Origin: Pseudomonas trivialis
GTDB taxonomy: Bacteria > Pseudomonadota > Gammaproteobacteria > Pseudomonadales > Pseudomonadaceae
Direction of reading: 5' to 3'
Length of the DNA: 64,000 bases
NCBI RefSeq assembly: GCF_001439805.1
Contig: NZ_JYLK01000011.1
Coordinates: 1 to 64,000 of the forward strand
Of this stretch, positions 51,709 through 58,724 are shown one piece after another (positions within the stretch are counted from its first letter, which is position 1; each line of letters opens with the position of its first letter). The notes under the pieces were generated by a model that did no database searches, was not told the DNA's origin, and saw only the letters and a program-made list of their open reading frames with translations. The translations under genes were made by a program, and so were the position numbers.

Positions 51709-51950
51709 AATGCCTCCGCCAGTTTGCGCAGCGCCTTGCGTTCTGCAGCCGTGATATCCGGCTTGCGGCGCTTGAGGATGGTTTCGGGGTCGACCTTGTT
51801 TGTGCGTTTCGGCGGTACCGGGTTGCCCGACATGCTCGGCACTTGGGCGACGGCGCCGCCCGACGCCAGGAACTGCGCCGTGCGCTCCGAGATTGAATCG
51901 GCGTGCTGGCGATGCTGCTCTACCAGACTGAGGTTGTTGCTTACGTACAT
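51705..51950 (-). CDS. Hypothetical phage protein
   Basis: 81 residues, no membrane segment. The C-terminus I-T-A-A-E-R-K-A-L-R-K-L-A-E-A-L is a charged helix. Starts 7 bases after the Gp157-like gene and overlaps the next by four bases. Confidence 0.6.
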   Translation of the reverse strand: MYVSNNLSLVEQHRQHADSISERTAQFLASGGAVAQVPSMSGNPVPPKRTNKVDPETILKRRKPDITAAERKALRKLAEAL

Positions 51951-51957
51951 GCTGACC

Positions 51958-52455
51958 TCACTTGATGCTGATCGAGCTTTTGCCGATCTCTGAGTGGGCG
52001 CCGGGGACTTCCTGGCCTTCCTTCAATGCCTTGGCGATGGCCGCCTTGTCCGGTGCGCTGGTTACTTTGACGTTGACGAATTCGTCAGCAAGGGCCTTCT
52101 CGTCGTCAATAACCACGATGGGCTTGCCCTTGCCGCATGTGATGGTGAACAGCGGGTGGGTAATCTTGGTGATCCCTGCCGCGTCCATGTTGCTGCGCAG
52201 GTACTCCTTGAGGCTTTCCTTGCGGTTGTTGATGATCCGCTTGCGCTCGGTCAGCCGGTCAATCTGGGACTGTATTGCCTCAAGGTCGCCGTCGATGTTC
52301 AGGGTGATCATGGCGATGGCCTTGCCCTTCTCCTGAAACTCGCCTTCGATCCCTTCCATCGTGTCGCGCAGGGCGATGGCAAGGTCTTCGTCGGCGGTCT
52401 CGGCCAGGACGGCCAGTTCTTTGAACTGTTCAGCAATGGTGTAGAGCGTGGTCAT
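51958..52455 (-). CDS. Gp157-family phage protein
   Basis: 165 residues with the Gp157 pattern: N-terminal helix, G-E-F-Q-E-K-G-K-A-I-A-M, coiled coil with E-A-I-Q-S-Q-I-D-R-L-T-E-R-K, L-K-E-Y-L-R-S-N-M, and C-terminal beta segment. Siphophage Gp157 proteins sit beside recombination genes and have been linked to phage resistance in Streptococcus; the mechanism is unclear. It overlaps the annealase gene by four bases. Confidence 0.85.
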   Translation of the reverse strand: MTTLYTIAEQFKELAVLAETADEDLAIALRDTMEGIEGEFQEKGKAIAMITLNIDGDLEAIQSQIDRLTERKRIINNRKESLKEYLRSNMDAAGITKITHPLFTITCGKGKPIVVIDDEKALADEFVNVKVTSAPDKAAIAKALKEGQEVPGAHSEIGKSSISIK

Positions 52456-53183
52456 GCTGCTGACTCCTGATCAAAGCGGGATTTCTGCTCGTCGTACTCG
52501 CGCACGATCCGGGTGACGGCTTTCGTGTCGCTGCGCAGCGTCAGGCGGCGCACGGCAACGTCATGGAACGCCTTGAGTTCCTTGGGCGTTTTGGCGGTCT
52601 TCAAGGATTCAATGACGGACGCGATGTAGTCCAGTCGCTCCTGCTTTTGGCGCTCTTCCTCGGCGACCTTGTCTTCGGCCTGCTCTATCGCTTGCTCATC
52701 AGCCAGAGCGCTGACGTAGTCCTTGTCGTCGAACATCCCCAGGAACACGTCGGCGCTGAACCCGAGCGAGCTCAAAGCCTTCTTGATGGCGTCTGTGAGG
52801 CTTTTCTTTGGGGCCTCACCGTCTGTGAGCATCCCGTACGACGCCTTGTAGATGTAGTTTGTGCAGCCATACGATTCGATTTCGCCGCGCTGGCCGTCGA
52901 GCATGAACCAGAAGGCGATACGCACAGTGTGGTTACTGGTAAAGCCCAGGCTAGATCGCTTTTCACCTTCGCCGATGAACACCTCGACGCCAGGGTCGAA
53001 ACGCTCTTCCAGCACTTTCCAGCCGAAACCGATGCCTGCCGGACCGAACACTTCGGTGGCCTTCATGATCATCGCCGTACCGTTCAGGCTGGTGATCTGC
53101 TGGCCGCCGACCTTGGCGTCTTTGGTGAACCTAGTATCGGTTTTTTCGACGCGATTCCAGATCTGCATGTTTTTGTCGGACAT
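52452..53183 (-). CDS. ERF/Rad52-like single-strand annealing protein
   Basis: 243 residues from ATG 53183 (GGAG upstream). The core (about 20-145) has W-K-V-L-E-E-R-F, E-S-Y-G-C-T-N-Y-I-Y-K-A-S-Y-G and S-L-T-D-A-I-K-K-A-L-S-S-L-G-F-S-A-D-V-F-L-G, the Rad52/ERF annealase signature. The C-terminal half is a charged coiled coil. Promotes recombination-dependent replication or genome circularisation of the phage. Forms a recombination module with Gp157. Confidence 0.8.
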   Translation of the reverse strand: MSDKNMQIWNRVEKTDTRFTKDAKVGGQQITSLNGTAMIMKATEVFGPAGIGFGWKVLEERFDPGVEVFIGEGEKRSSLGFTSNHTVRIAFWFMLDGQRGEIESYGCTNYIYKASYGMLTDGEAPKKSLTDAIKKALSSLGFSADVFLGMFDDKDYVSALADEQAIEQAEDKVAEEERQKQERLDYIASVIESLKTAKTPKELKAFHDVAVRRLTLRSDTKAVTRIVREYDEQKSRFDQESAA

Positions 53184-53185
53184 GA

Positions 53186-53590
53186 TCAAAACTCCAGGTG
53201 CGCGTAAAGCTCTTCAGCATCAGCAAACACCTGGTACGCATCCTGTTCGGTTGCGTATTCCGTGAAGTGTTCATCGTATGCGTGGTGATAGTCGGCGCCG
53301 ACTTGGTAGCAGGAGATTTCACCCTTATCATTTCGGTGAATTCTCAGAAAACTCGGGCCTTTGTGGAGCGGAAGGCATGCCGCCGCATCCTGAAACATGC
53401 TGTCGCCATCGAATTTTCCGAAGAGACGATGACCTGGGTAGATGTACGCATAAACGGCCCAGCGATTGACGCCTTCATACGGGTCAAGCGTCGAAGGCGT
53501 AACCGAGTGGCGTGAGATCTCGACGGTGAATTTGTTGTTTCGGCGGGACCACAAGTCTTTCTTGCTCCATGCACTTTTTGTATCGGACAT
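53186..53590 (-). CDS. Hypothetical phage protein
   Basis: 134 residues, aromatic-rich (W-A-V-Y-A-Y-I-Y-P-G-H-R-L-F-G-K-F, H-H-A-Y-D-E-H-F-T-E-Y). Starts and ends tightly against its neighbours; separated by two bases from the annealase. No family recognised. Confidence 0.6.
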   Translation of the reverse strand: MSDTKSAWSKKDLWSRRNNKFTVEISRHSVTPSTLDPYEGVNRWAVYAYIYPGHRLFGKFDGDSMFQDAAACLPLHKGPSFLRIHRNDKGEISCYQVGADYHHAYDEHFTEYATEQDAYQVFADAEELYAHLEF

Positions 53591-53633
53591 GACTATCTCT
53601 CCGCGCCACCGGAGAGGGGCGCTGTGAAGGGGG

Positions 53634-53753
53634 TTATTGAGTGATCAGGCCGCCAATGGCTGGGCCAAGTAGAACGATGGTGAGGAAGGTCAGGCCAACG
53701 ATGGCCGAGGTCAGGCGGATGGCGCGGCGCCGGTCGCGCTGGCGGGTGGTCAT
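53634..53753 (-). CDS. 39-residue single-helix membrane protein
   Basis: Basic N-terminus M-T-T-R-Q-R-D-R-R-R, then a ~25-residue membrane helix (S-A-I-V-G-L-T-F-L-T-I-V-L-L-G-P-A-I). Its ATG overlaps the upstream stop as ATGA. Positive-inside rule puts the N-terminus in the cytoplasm. Function unknown. Confidence 0.6.
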   Translation of the reverse strand: MTTRQRDRRRAIRLTSAIVGLTFLTIVLLGPAIGGLITQ

Positions 53754-53992
53754 TCGTAACCCCTTGCCTCATCAGCCCAGGCCTTGCAGGACGCGATGTG
53801 CTGAGAGTATTTCCGCCACTTCCGCTTTTCTTCGGAAGCCATGCTTCGAAGGCAGTTCTTGCAGGTGACATGCTTGCGTATGCCGGTCTCCTGAATTTCA
53901 CAACCGTCGATCCTGCAATGCGCGCTGCACTCGCAGTCATCCACCGCCGCGCAATGGTGCTCAACCAGATGCACAGATTTCACTCGGTTCAC
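53750..53992 (-). CDS. Cysteine-rich small phage protein
   Basis: 80 residues with seven cysteines (C-A-A-V-D-D-C-E-C-S-A-H-C, V-T-C-K-N-C-L), probably zinc-binding. Shares V-T-C-K-x-C-L with the gene at 45569-45943, so the two may belong to one family. Overlaps both neighbours by four bases. Confidence 0.6.
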   Translation of the reverse strand: MNRVKSVHLVEHHCAAVDDCECSAHCRIDGCEIQETGIRKHVTCKNCLRSMASEEKRKWRKYSQHIASCKAWADEARGYE

Positions 53993-54324
53993 GGCTCCAC
54001 CTGCTTGCGGTAGCCGAAGTCGACGATAGCGTGGCGATATCGATCCTTTACTTCATCGTCGCACTTGTGCCACTTGCTTCCTGGATTCAGCACCTTGAAT
54101 AGATTCTGAGCAATCTTTTCACGCTCTTCCGCCGCGATCTGCTCGGGCGTGCGAATGGGGCGAAACGTACTTGACCATCCCGTCAGGCGTCCGCCGCCAT
54201 GCACAACCACGGCAGAACCTTCATGATCAGGGTGATGCCAAACCACAACGGCTTCAGCCCACTGGAATTTCATGCTTGGAAGCATCGCTTCACACACCGT
54301 CCCAACAGGCGGCAGGCCGTTCAT
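53989..54324 (-). CDS. Hypothetical phage protein
   Basis: 111 residues. N-terminal P-P-V-G-T-V-C-E-A, a W-A-E-A-V-V-V-W-H beta segment and a helical C-terminus. The opening resembles small beta-barrel phage proteins, but no family can be named. ATGA overlaps on both sides. Confidence 0.6.
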   Translation of the reverse strand: MNGLPPVGTVCEAMLPSMKFQWAEAVVVWHHPDHEGSAVVVHGGGRLTGWSSTFRPIRTPEQIAAEEREKIAQNLFKVLNPGSKWHKCDDEVKDRYRHAIVDFGYRKQVEP

Positions 54325-54458
54325 GACACCCTCGCAATCAGCATGCCGCGCCGCTGAGTGATGCGAACCCGGGTAGGCAGGTCCGCGACCAAAGAAAAGC
54401 CCTGACGGTACAGGGCTTGTTTAAGTGCTTTGTGGTTTCGGGCGATGATCGAGATCAT
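54321..54458 (-). CDS. 45-residue basic phage protein
   Basis: M-I-S-I-I-A-R-N-H-K-A-L-K-Q start with AAGGAGG 5 bases upstream, an excellent ribosome site. Basic (R-V-R-I-T-Q-R-R-G), no Cys. Overlaps both neighbours by four bases. Function unknown. Confidence 0.65.
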   Translation of the reverse strand: MISIIARNHKALKQALYRQGFSLVADLPTRVRITQRRGMLIARVS

Positions 54459-54652
54459 GCGGCCTCCTTGCGCCTGGAGACGATCTTGTTGAGTCGCCCA
54501 CAGTAGTGGTTGAATTCGGCGATGGTGATACGATCGTCTAGCATCATTTCGTTCAGATTTTTCTGGATCATCACCGACCAGCTGACCGGCGTTTTGAGAT
54601 CCTCGAGCGCTTCCAGCTCTTCGCCGATTAGGACGTGTGCGCTCAGTGTCAT
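54455..54652 (-). CDS. Hypothetical phage protein
   Basis: 65 residues, helical, acidic N-half (L-I-G-E-E-L-E-A-L-E-D-L) and basic C-end. Joined to both neighbours by four-base ATGA overlaps. Not recognised. Confidence 0.6.
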   Translation of the reverse strand: MTLSAHVLIGEELEALEDLKTPVSWSVMIQKNLNEMMLDDRITIAEFNHYCGRLNKIVSRRKEAA

Positions 54653-55077
54653 AGTTCGTCGTCCTCGGCCTGGGCGGCCAGTGCATCGTCAGCGAGGGGC
54701 CGAAGTAGGGCCTCTGCAATTTCGCCAAGCTTGCCGAAGGGGTGGTCGCTTCGCCCCAGCAACTCGGCGGCGGCGTCTTTGTCAGCTCTCCCGCAGCTGT
54801 TGGCGATCAGCAGCCAGCCAAGTGCTGGTGTGCCGACCTCACAGCTCGCCTGTCGGATGTTCGCCAGTTCGTCCGCCGCCAGTGCCAGCTGGGCGACCGT
54901 GACGACCTGAGGCCTGCGCAGGCGCCGCTGCACCTTCACGTCTTGGCCGAAGCGCACCAGTTGCTCCGTGGCGTTGTAAAGCCACTCCCTGCGGGCAATC
55001 TCCACCGCCGACTCGCTCACTAGAGGCGGCAACTGAGCGTCGTAACGCTCCTGGCATATCTTCAATGCTGCGTTCAT
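54649..55077 (-). CDS. Hypothetical phage protein
   Basis: 142 residues, helical. Y-D-A-Q-L-P-P-L-V-S-E near the N-terminus, a central A-A-D-E-L-A-N-I-R-Q-A, and an acidic end (A-E-D-D-E-L). Starts 18 bases after the DUF551 gene. Not recognised. Confidence 0.6.
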   Translation of the reverse strand: MNAALKICQERYDAQLPPLVSESAVEIARREWLYNATEQLVRFGQDVKVQRRLRRPQVVTVAQLALAADELANIRQASCEVGTPALGWLLIANSCGRADKDAAAELLGRSDHPFGKLGEIAEALLRPLADDALAAQAEDDEL

Positions 55078-55095
55078 GGTCGCCTCCAGGCTTGG

Positions 55096-55335
55096 TTATT
55101 CGGTGGGCGGGGCTGGGAGTGGCTGCCAGTGGGTTGGCTCCATTGACCCATCAAAGTCGGTTACGAGATTCCCCAGTCCGTCATCTGCGGCCGGGTGAAA
55201 GTCATGGTCATCTTCTGAGTAGATCGTCGGCTCAACCCAGCGACCCTTGGTTGGGTCTCTGAAATTCCATCCGGATCCGATAACAAGCACGCCATCATCT
55301 GGCAGCCTGTCCTCAACCTTGATCCATTCGCTCAT
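55096..55335 (-). CDS. DUF551-like phage protein
   Basis: 79 residues opening M-S-E-W-I-K-V-E-D-R-L-P-D-D-G and ending T-H-W-Q-P-L-P-A-P-P, the two marks of the DUF551 family common in prophages. Function unknown. Confidence 0.8.
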   Translation of the reverse strand: MSEWIKVEDRLPDDGVLVIGSGWNFRDPTKGRWVEPTIYSEDDHDFHPAADDGLGNLVTDFDGSMEPTHWQPLPAPPTE

Positions 55336-55356
55336 GGCGACCTCCAGTGTTTGGGG

Positions 55357-55944
55357 TTAGGCGTCTGCGGCAATGTCCGCGAGGATTTGAGATTTGCGCT
55401 TCTCGAAGCGAGCGCTCCAGGTTGGCCTTCCATCTACGCGCCAGATGGTCGCGCCACGCTTGCGGAGCTTCCGGGCACGAGCCGGAGAAATTCGATTCCC
55501 CCATCCCTCGGTGCGGTAAATGGCTTCCCAGTACTCGACGGTCTCGCGCTTGTCGTACTTGTAGTACCTGCTGCTCGGCTTGTTTTGGGACAGCCAGTCC
55601 TCTATCAGTGACCTCGCGACGGTGGCGCCACTGAAAACGTAGCAACTCTCCAGTGACTCACGGGTGCCAATGCCAGCATGAAGCGTGGGTACACCAGGAT
55701 CGCCGCCGCAATCCCAGACCTGACCTTTGCACTCCAGGGTCGAGCCGTCAGTGAGATTGATGGTGAAAGAGCGGCCCGCAAACGCATCACGGGTTCCAGG
55801 CGCAATCTTCATGAAGTCGAAGAAGCCATCGTGGCTCGAAACAAGCAGGTTGCCGGTGCGCTCGTATACAAGGCGCGGCATTTCATCCAGCAGCAGGAAA
55901 ATCTGCCCCTGCTTGGTTTTGATCACATCCAAAATCTTTGGCAT
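55357..55944 (-). CDS. Hypothetical phage protein
   Basis: 195 residues. The N-terminal ~100 residues are beta-rich (I-F-L-L-L-D-E-M-P-R-L-V-Y, G-Q-V-W-D-C-G-G-D-P-G-V-P); the C-terminal half is basic and helical, with W-R-V-D-G-R-P-T-W. No family recognised. Confidence 0.6.
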   Translation of the reverse strand: MPKILDVIKTKQGQIFLLLDEMPRLVYERTGNLLVSSHDGFFDFMKIAPGTRDAFAGRSFTINLTDGSTLECKGQVWDCGGDPGVPTLHAGIGTRESLESCYVFSGATVARSLIEDWLSQNKPSSRYYKYDKRETVEYWEAIYRTEGWGNRISPARARKLRKRGATIWRVDGRPTWSARFEKRKSQILADIAADA

Positions 55945-55974
55945 TTCGGGAACTCCATTCGTTGGTTCACCCGG

Positions 55975-56433
55975 TTAGGCGGCTACCGGCTGATTCATCA
56001 GTTCGGCGTAGGCGTTGAGCGCTTCTTCGCGGGTATCGCCGAATGCGTAGTTGGCCGACGACTGCAGGTCTTCAAACCCTTCACCTACCACGCACCACGC
56101 ACTGCCATCCTTCATCACGCGGATGGCCCACCAAGGCTTCTGGAATCCGTCAGTGCGGCAGGTGTTGCAGGCCCAGGTGCCGCCGTAGACGAAGCCTGTC
56201 TGCTTGCACTGGCCGTGCGGGAATGGGTGGATGAAGTAGATCTGGCCGGCGCGGACCAATTCGTCCGCCTTGTCCCAGCCCTGTCCACGCTCAAAGCGAG
56301 CCGGGCCATCAGCTGTTGCATTGCGCTCAACGCCATGGACGCGTGAATTGAAGCCGCCGAGAAAATTGCCGCTGAGCAGGCTTGCGTCGAAGATTTGGTC
56401 CGCCATGCGGATACGGTTCGTTTGCTGTTTCAT
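55975..56433 (-). CDS. Hypothetical phage protein with CxxC
   Basis: 152 residues from ATG 56433 (GGAG 6 bases upstream; ATG 56457 is possible). Central T-W-A-C-N-T-C-R-T-D-G-F, then W-W-A-I-R-V-M-K-D-G-S-A-W-C-V-V-G-E-G-F-E-D-L-Q, a beta-sheet-like repeat. Function unknown. First gene after an internal terminator. Confidence 0.6.
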   Translation of the reverse strand: MKQQTNRIRMADQIFDASLLSGNFLGGFNSRVHGVERNATADGPARFERGQGWDKADELVRAGQIYFIHPFPHGQCKQTGFVYGGTWACNTCRTDGFQKPWWAIRVMKDGSAWCVVGEGFEDLQSSANYAFGDTREEALNAYAELMNQPVAA

Positions 56434-56539
56434 GGTCAACTCCGATTGTTGGTTCACCTGTATTCGTCAACACACATTCCTCCCGCTGGTTGCCGATGGG
56501 CGCGGGGGAGGAGTGCTGACGGGTAGAGGCGCAATAAAG

Positions 56540-56565
56540 AAAGCCCGGTTGGACGTCCGGGCTTT
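56540..56565 (-). terminator. Intrinsic terminator inside the leftward early operon
   Basis: Stem AAAGCCCGG / CCGGGCTTT; read leftwards it is followed by CTTTATT. It lies about 1.6 kb downstream of pL, so genes beyond it need read-through or antitermination. Confidence 0.7.
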
Positions 56566-56600
56566 CGGATGCAGTGGTTTGTATTTTTGGGGCGGGACCA

Positions 56601-56744
56601 TCAGCGCCAGAACTCAGACAGACCCGATCTAGAACGCCAGCGCTCACGATGGAAGCGCAAGGGACCGGTTGGCAGGCCGTCATCAGATGGCGGTTCTGGC
56701 CGCGCATGGCTGAGCGCTGCGCCGATCAGGATCAGTAGGAGCAT
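56601..56744 (-). CDS. 47-residue protein with hydrophobic N-terminus and Arg-rich end
   Basis: M-L-L-L-I-L-I-G-A-A-L-S-H-A-R start, then R-F-H-R-E-R-W-R-S-R-S-G near the end. GGAG lies 6 bases before ATG 56744. Either a secreted or membrane micro-protein, or an Arg-rich RNA-binding type; neither can be shown. Confidence 0.5.
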   Translation of the reverse strand: MLLLILIGAALSHARPEPPSDDGLPTGPLRFHRERWRSRSGLSEFWR

Positions 56745-57202
56745 GGTGATCTCCGGTTGGGTTGGGTGATGCAGATGACCGGAGCTGATCCCGGCAGGAC
56801 TATTAGCGGCCTTAGTGACACCGGAGTTTCACCGGGGCGAAGGTTTCAGCCGCTTATTCTTGGACTCGCCGTGGCCATCTGGGCGCTTACTCACTCTACC
56901 GGCCACGATTCCCGCGATCCCTCAGGTCTTACACTTGCCCGTCAGCCCGGGCATTCATCTGCGTGTTGCTGTGATGCAGGTGGGCGGTTATAGGCCGCAG
57001 TTTCGTCCGCATCGGGGTGTGATCTGGCCGGTGCTGGTCTCCGGCTTTCCAGTTGTGTCCGCCGCGCCAAAGGCGAAGCCTGTCTGGTACAGGTGCGGAA
57101 CAATTGCGCATCAGCCTGCGCAGTCAGATCACACCCCGATGCGCTCTCTATAGAGAGGATCGGGCAGTTAACGTCAGTGCTGACGTGGCGCTGGTTGACC
57201 AT
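56745..57202. other. 458-bp region without a supported gene, structured
   Basis: All frames give poor candidates. The stretch holds a 17-bp inverted repeat (57008-57024 / 57127-57143) and the palindrome CTCTCTATAGAGAG (57144-57157). It may encode a structured RNA or a regulatory element of the early operon. Confidence 0.4.
57008..57143. repeat. 17-bp perfect inverted repeat around a 102-bp loop
   Basis: CGCATCGGGGTGTGATC at 57008-57024 and its exact complement at 57127-57143. The right arm is followed at once by a 14-bp palindrome. Confidence 0.85.
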
Positions 57203-57295
57203 TTAAACGCTCTGCGAAATGCCCCAGCTGCAGGCCAGGAACACGGCTACAAAGCCGATCACTACGAGCCAGGCGGCCCAGGTAAGGTTTGGCAT
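57203..57295 (-). CDS. 30-residue single-helix membrane peptide
   Basis: M-P-N-L-T-W-A-A-W-L-V-V-I-G-F-V-A-V-F-L then A-C-S-W-G-I-S-Q-S-V. One membrane helix covers nearly the whole peptide. CGGAGATACACC precedes ATG 57295, a ribosome site very like that of the 47-residue gene. Function unknown. Confidence 0.55.
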   Translation of the reverse strand: MPNLTWAAWLVVIGFVAVFLACSWGISQSV

Positions 57296-57367
57296 GGTGT
57301 ATCTCCGGGTTGTTTTCCCGCTGCCCACCGCTCTGGATGGGCATCAGTGAAAAGGTCCGTCATGCTG

Positions 57368-57859
57368 TTATGCGTGCTTTGCAAACTCTCCGTGCATCGC
57401 TAAGCGCGTCGAACGCACCCATTCGGCCGCCTCTGAAAGCGTTATGAATGTCGCGCTTTTGCGCGTCTTGTTGGCGATAACCTGAGCCTCAAAGCGGCCA
57501 TTCTTGGTAATGCGAACACCCTTGACGCCTACCTTGTTGTCCGAGCGGATGTTCACGTTTTGCCGATTCTGCGATTGATCACAAACCCGCAGATTCGCCC
57601 AGCGGTTGTCTGATCGGATGCCGTTGATATGGTCGACCTCGCACTCAGGCGTGGAGCCGGTCATCCATAGGACGGCAAGCCTGTGAGCTGATACCTGTTT
57701 GCCGAGCAGACTTATTCGTCGGTACCCGGCTGTGTCGGTTGATCCAGCTATTGAGTCCTTCGGTGAATTTGCGTTGGGTGATTTGGCCCAACTGAACACC
57801 CCTGTCTCAGGGTCATACTTAACGAACTCGAAGAATCGCTTCACCATTGCTTCATTCAT
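57368..57859 (-). CDS. HNH/AP2 homing-type endonuclease, first gene of the leftward operon
   Basis: 163 residues from ATG 57859 with AAGGAGAAAG upstream. HNH_3 motif C-E-V-D-H-I-N-G-I-R-S-D-N-R-W-A-N-L-R and an AP2-like segment V-G-V-K-G-V-R-I. Same architecture as the N-terminal part of the fusion at 48101-49003, so the prophage carries two related copies. Probably a free-standing homing endonuclease, inserted between pL and the rest of the early genes. Confidence 0.8.
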   Translation of the reverse strand: MNEAMVKRFFEFVKYDPETGVFSWAKSPNANSPKDSIAGSTDTAGYRRISLLGKQVSAHRLAVLWMTGSTPECEVDHINGIRSDNRWANLRVCDQSQNRQNVNIRSDNKVGVKGVRITKNGRFEAQVIANKTRKSATFITLSEAAEWVRSTRLAMHGEFAKHA

Positions 57860-58077
57860 GGTCTTTCTCCTTTTCCCGGATGGCCCTGTCTCCAAGGCCA
57901 TCGAGGAAAATTTGTTCTCTCCACCACGCGCGGCGCCTGAGTCCTCTCTTTGGCCAGGTCACACATTTCGTGTCCGGTGTTCTTCCTGGCTGGCTTGCGT
58001 GGTTTCGCGTACTCACATTAGGGAGTACGGCCAGTTCCAGAGCTGGCGTGGAGATCGAATTTATTGTTCGCACTGTG

Positions 58078-58124
58078 CCCGTTGCCGGGGATCGATCTGC
58101 GAAGGTCCTGAGCTGTTAAAGAGC
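58078..58124 (-). promoter_or_regulatory. nut-like antitermination site (boxA and boxB-like hairpin)
   Basis: On the minus strand GCTCTTTAACA (58114-58124) equals the core of rRNA boxA, which binds NusB/S10. Twenty-four bases downstream, CCCG-GCAA-CGGG (58078-58089) forms a small hairpin with a GNRA-type loop, as lambda boxB does. The site lies 50 bases downstream of pL. Confidence 0.6.
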
Positions 58125-58174
58125 TGGTCAGGCCCTGAGGCCCTGGCGAGTCCCTGTTTGGGCTCGATGGAGTT

Positions 58175-58203
58175 AATTTAGCCTCAAGCTAAAATTGCGT
58201 CAA
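58175..58203 (-). promoter_or_regulatory. Predicted promoter pL of the leftward operon
   Basis: Minus strand TTGACG (58198-58203), 17-base spacer, TAAATT (58175-58180). The -10 box overlaps the best operator, as at pR. Strong -35 (5 of 6). Confidence 0.65.
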
Positions 58204-58237
58204 TAGCTCTAAGCTAAATATTTAGCGGTGGGCGAAA
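58177..58237. promoter_or_regulatory. Left operator array (oL-like), three sites
   Basis: TTTAGC-CTCAA-GCTAAA (58177-58193) is perfect; AATAGC-TCTAA-GCTAAA (58202-58218) has one weak end; TTTAGC-GGTGG-GCGAAA (58221-58237) is degenerate. The same 17-base motif occurs at the cI-cro intergenic region. Repressor binding is inferred. Confidence 0.75.
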
Positions 58238-58331
58238 TTAATCATCGGCCCTTTGATGCTTAAGGCCTTGATGACCGGCCGTCTGAGCGCCTTACACAGC
58301 GCTTAGCATTACGATATGATTTTTTACTGAT

Positions 58332-58347
58332 CTGTATATATATACAG
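58332..58347 (+). promoter_or_regulatory. LexA box (SOS operator)
   Basis: CTGTATATATATACAG: a perfect palindrome equal to the E. coli-type LexA consensus CTGT-(AT)4-ACAG. It lies 21 bases upstream of the DUF1654 start, where bound LexA would block the promoter. Confidence 0.85.
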
Positions 58348-58367
58348 TATTTTTGGGGGTGAGAATC

Positions 58368-58676
58368 GTGGCTAAAACGGCGAATCAAAAAGGAAATAAG
58401 GAAATAAGCGGGATGGAGCGCCTTGCGCTGCGCGCCTCATCGATGATCAACCATCCGGTGGCGCAGGCGCAGCGCTGGGTGACGATCCATCGCCTGGACA
58501 CGGATGGGGACAGGGAATGGGAAGAGGTGCTTGGCGTCATCGCCAGTACGGACGAGCTAGAGCTGACGCTCAATGATGACGGCAGCGTGACTGTGAGATG
58601 GGAGCAGCAGGAGGTAGAGGTGGCTGGGAGGGGAGAGCCTGCATTTGAGCGGGAAGAAGAGGCGGCGCCTTTTTGA
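58368..58676 (+). CDS. DUF1654 family protein under LexA control
   Basis: 102 residues from GTG 58368 (GGGGGTGAG upstream). Core M-E-R-L-A-L-R-A-S-S-M-I-N-H-P, then W-V-T-I-H-R-L-D-T-D-G-D-R-E-W-E-E-V-L-G and L-T-L-N-D-D-G-S-V-T-V-R-W-E: the DUF1654 family, which I know mainly from Pseudomonas. Function unknown. Rightward, divergent from the leftward operon. The LexA box predicts induction after DNA damage, together with prophage induction. Confidence 0.8.
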   Translation: MAKTANQKGNKEISGMERLALRASSMINHPVAQAQRWVTIHRLDTDGDREWEEVLGVIASTDELELTLNDDGSVTVRWEQQEVEVAGRGEPAFEREEEAAPF

Positions 58677-58685
58677 TTGACATGA

Positions 58686-58708
58686 AAAAGCCCGCGCCCG
58701 GCGGGCTT
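58686..58708. terminator. Bidirectional terminator after DUF1654
   Basis: Stem AAAGCCCGC / GCGGGCTTT with a short loop, between convergent genes, with A-rich and T-rich flanks on the two sides. Confidence 0.8.
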
Positions 58709-58724
58709 TGTTAGGAGGTTGATT

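Noticed and set aside
56942..57202. 86-codon minus-strand frame in the structured spacer
   Set aside because: Arg/Ala/Pro-rich with several equally open frames in the same place, as expected from an inverted-repeat region; no ribosome site.
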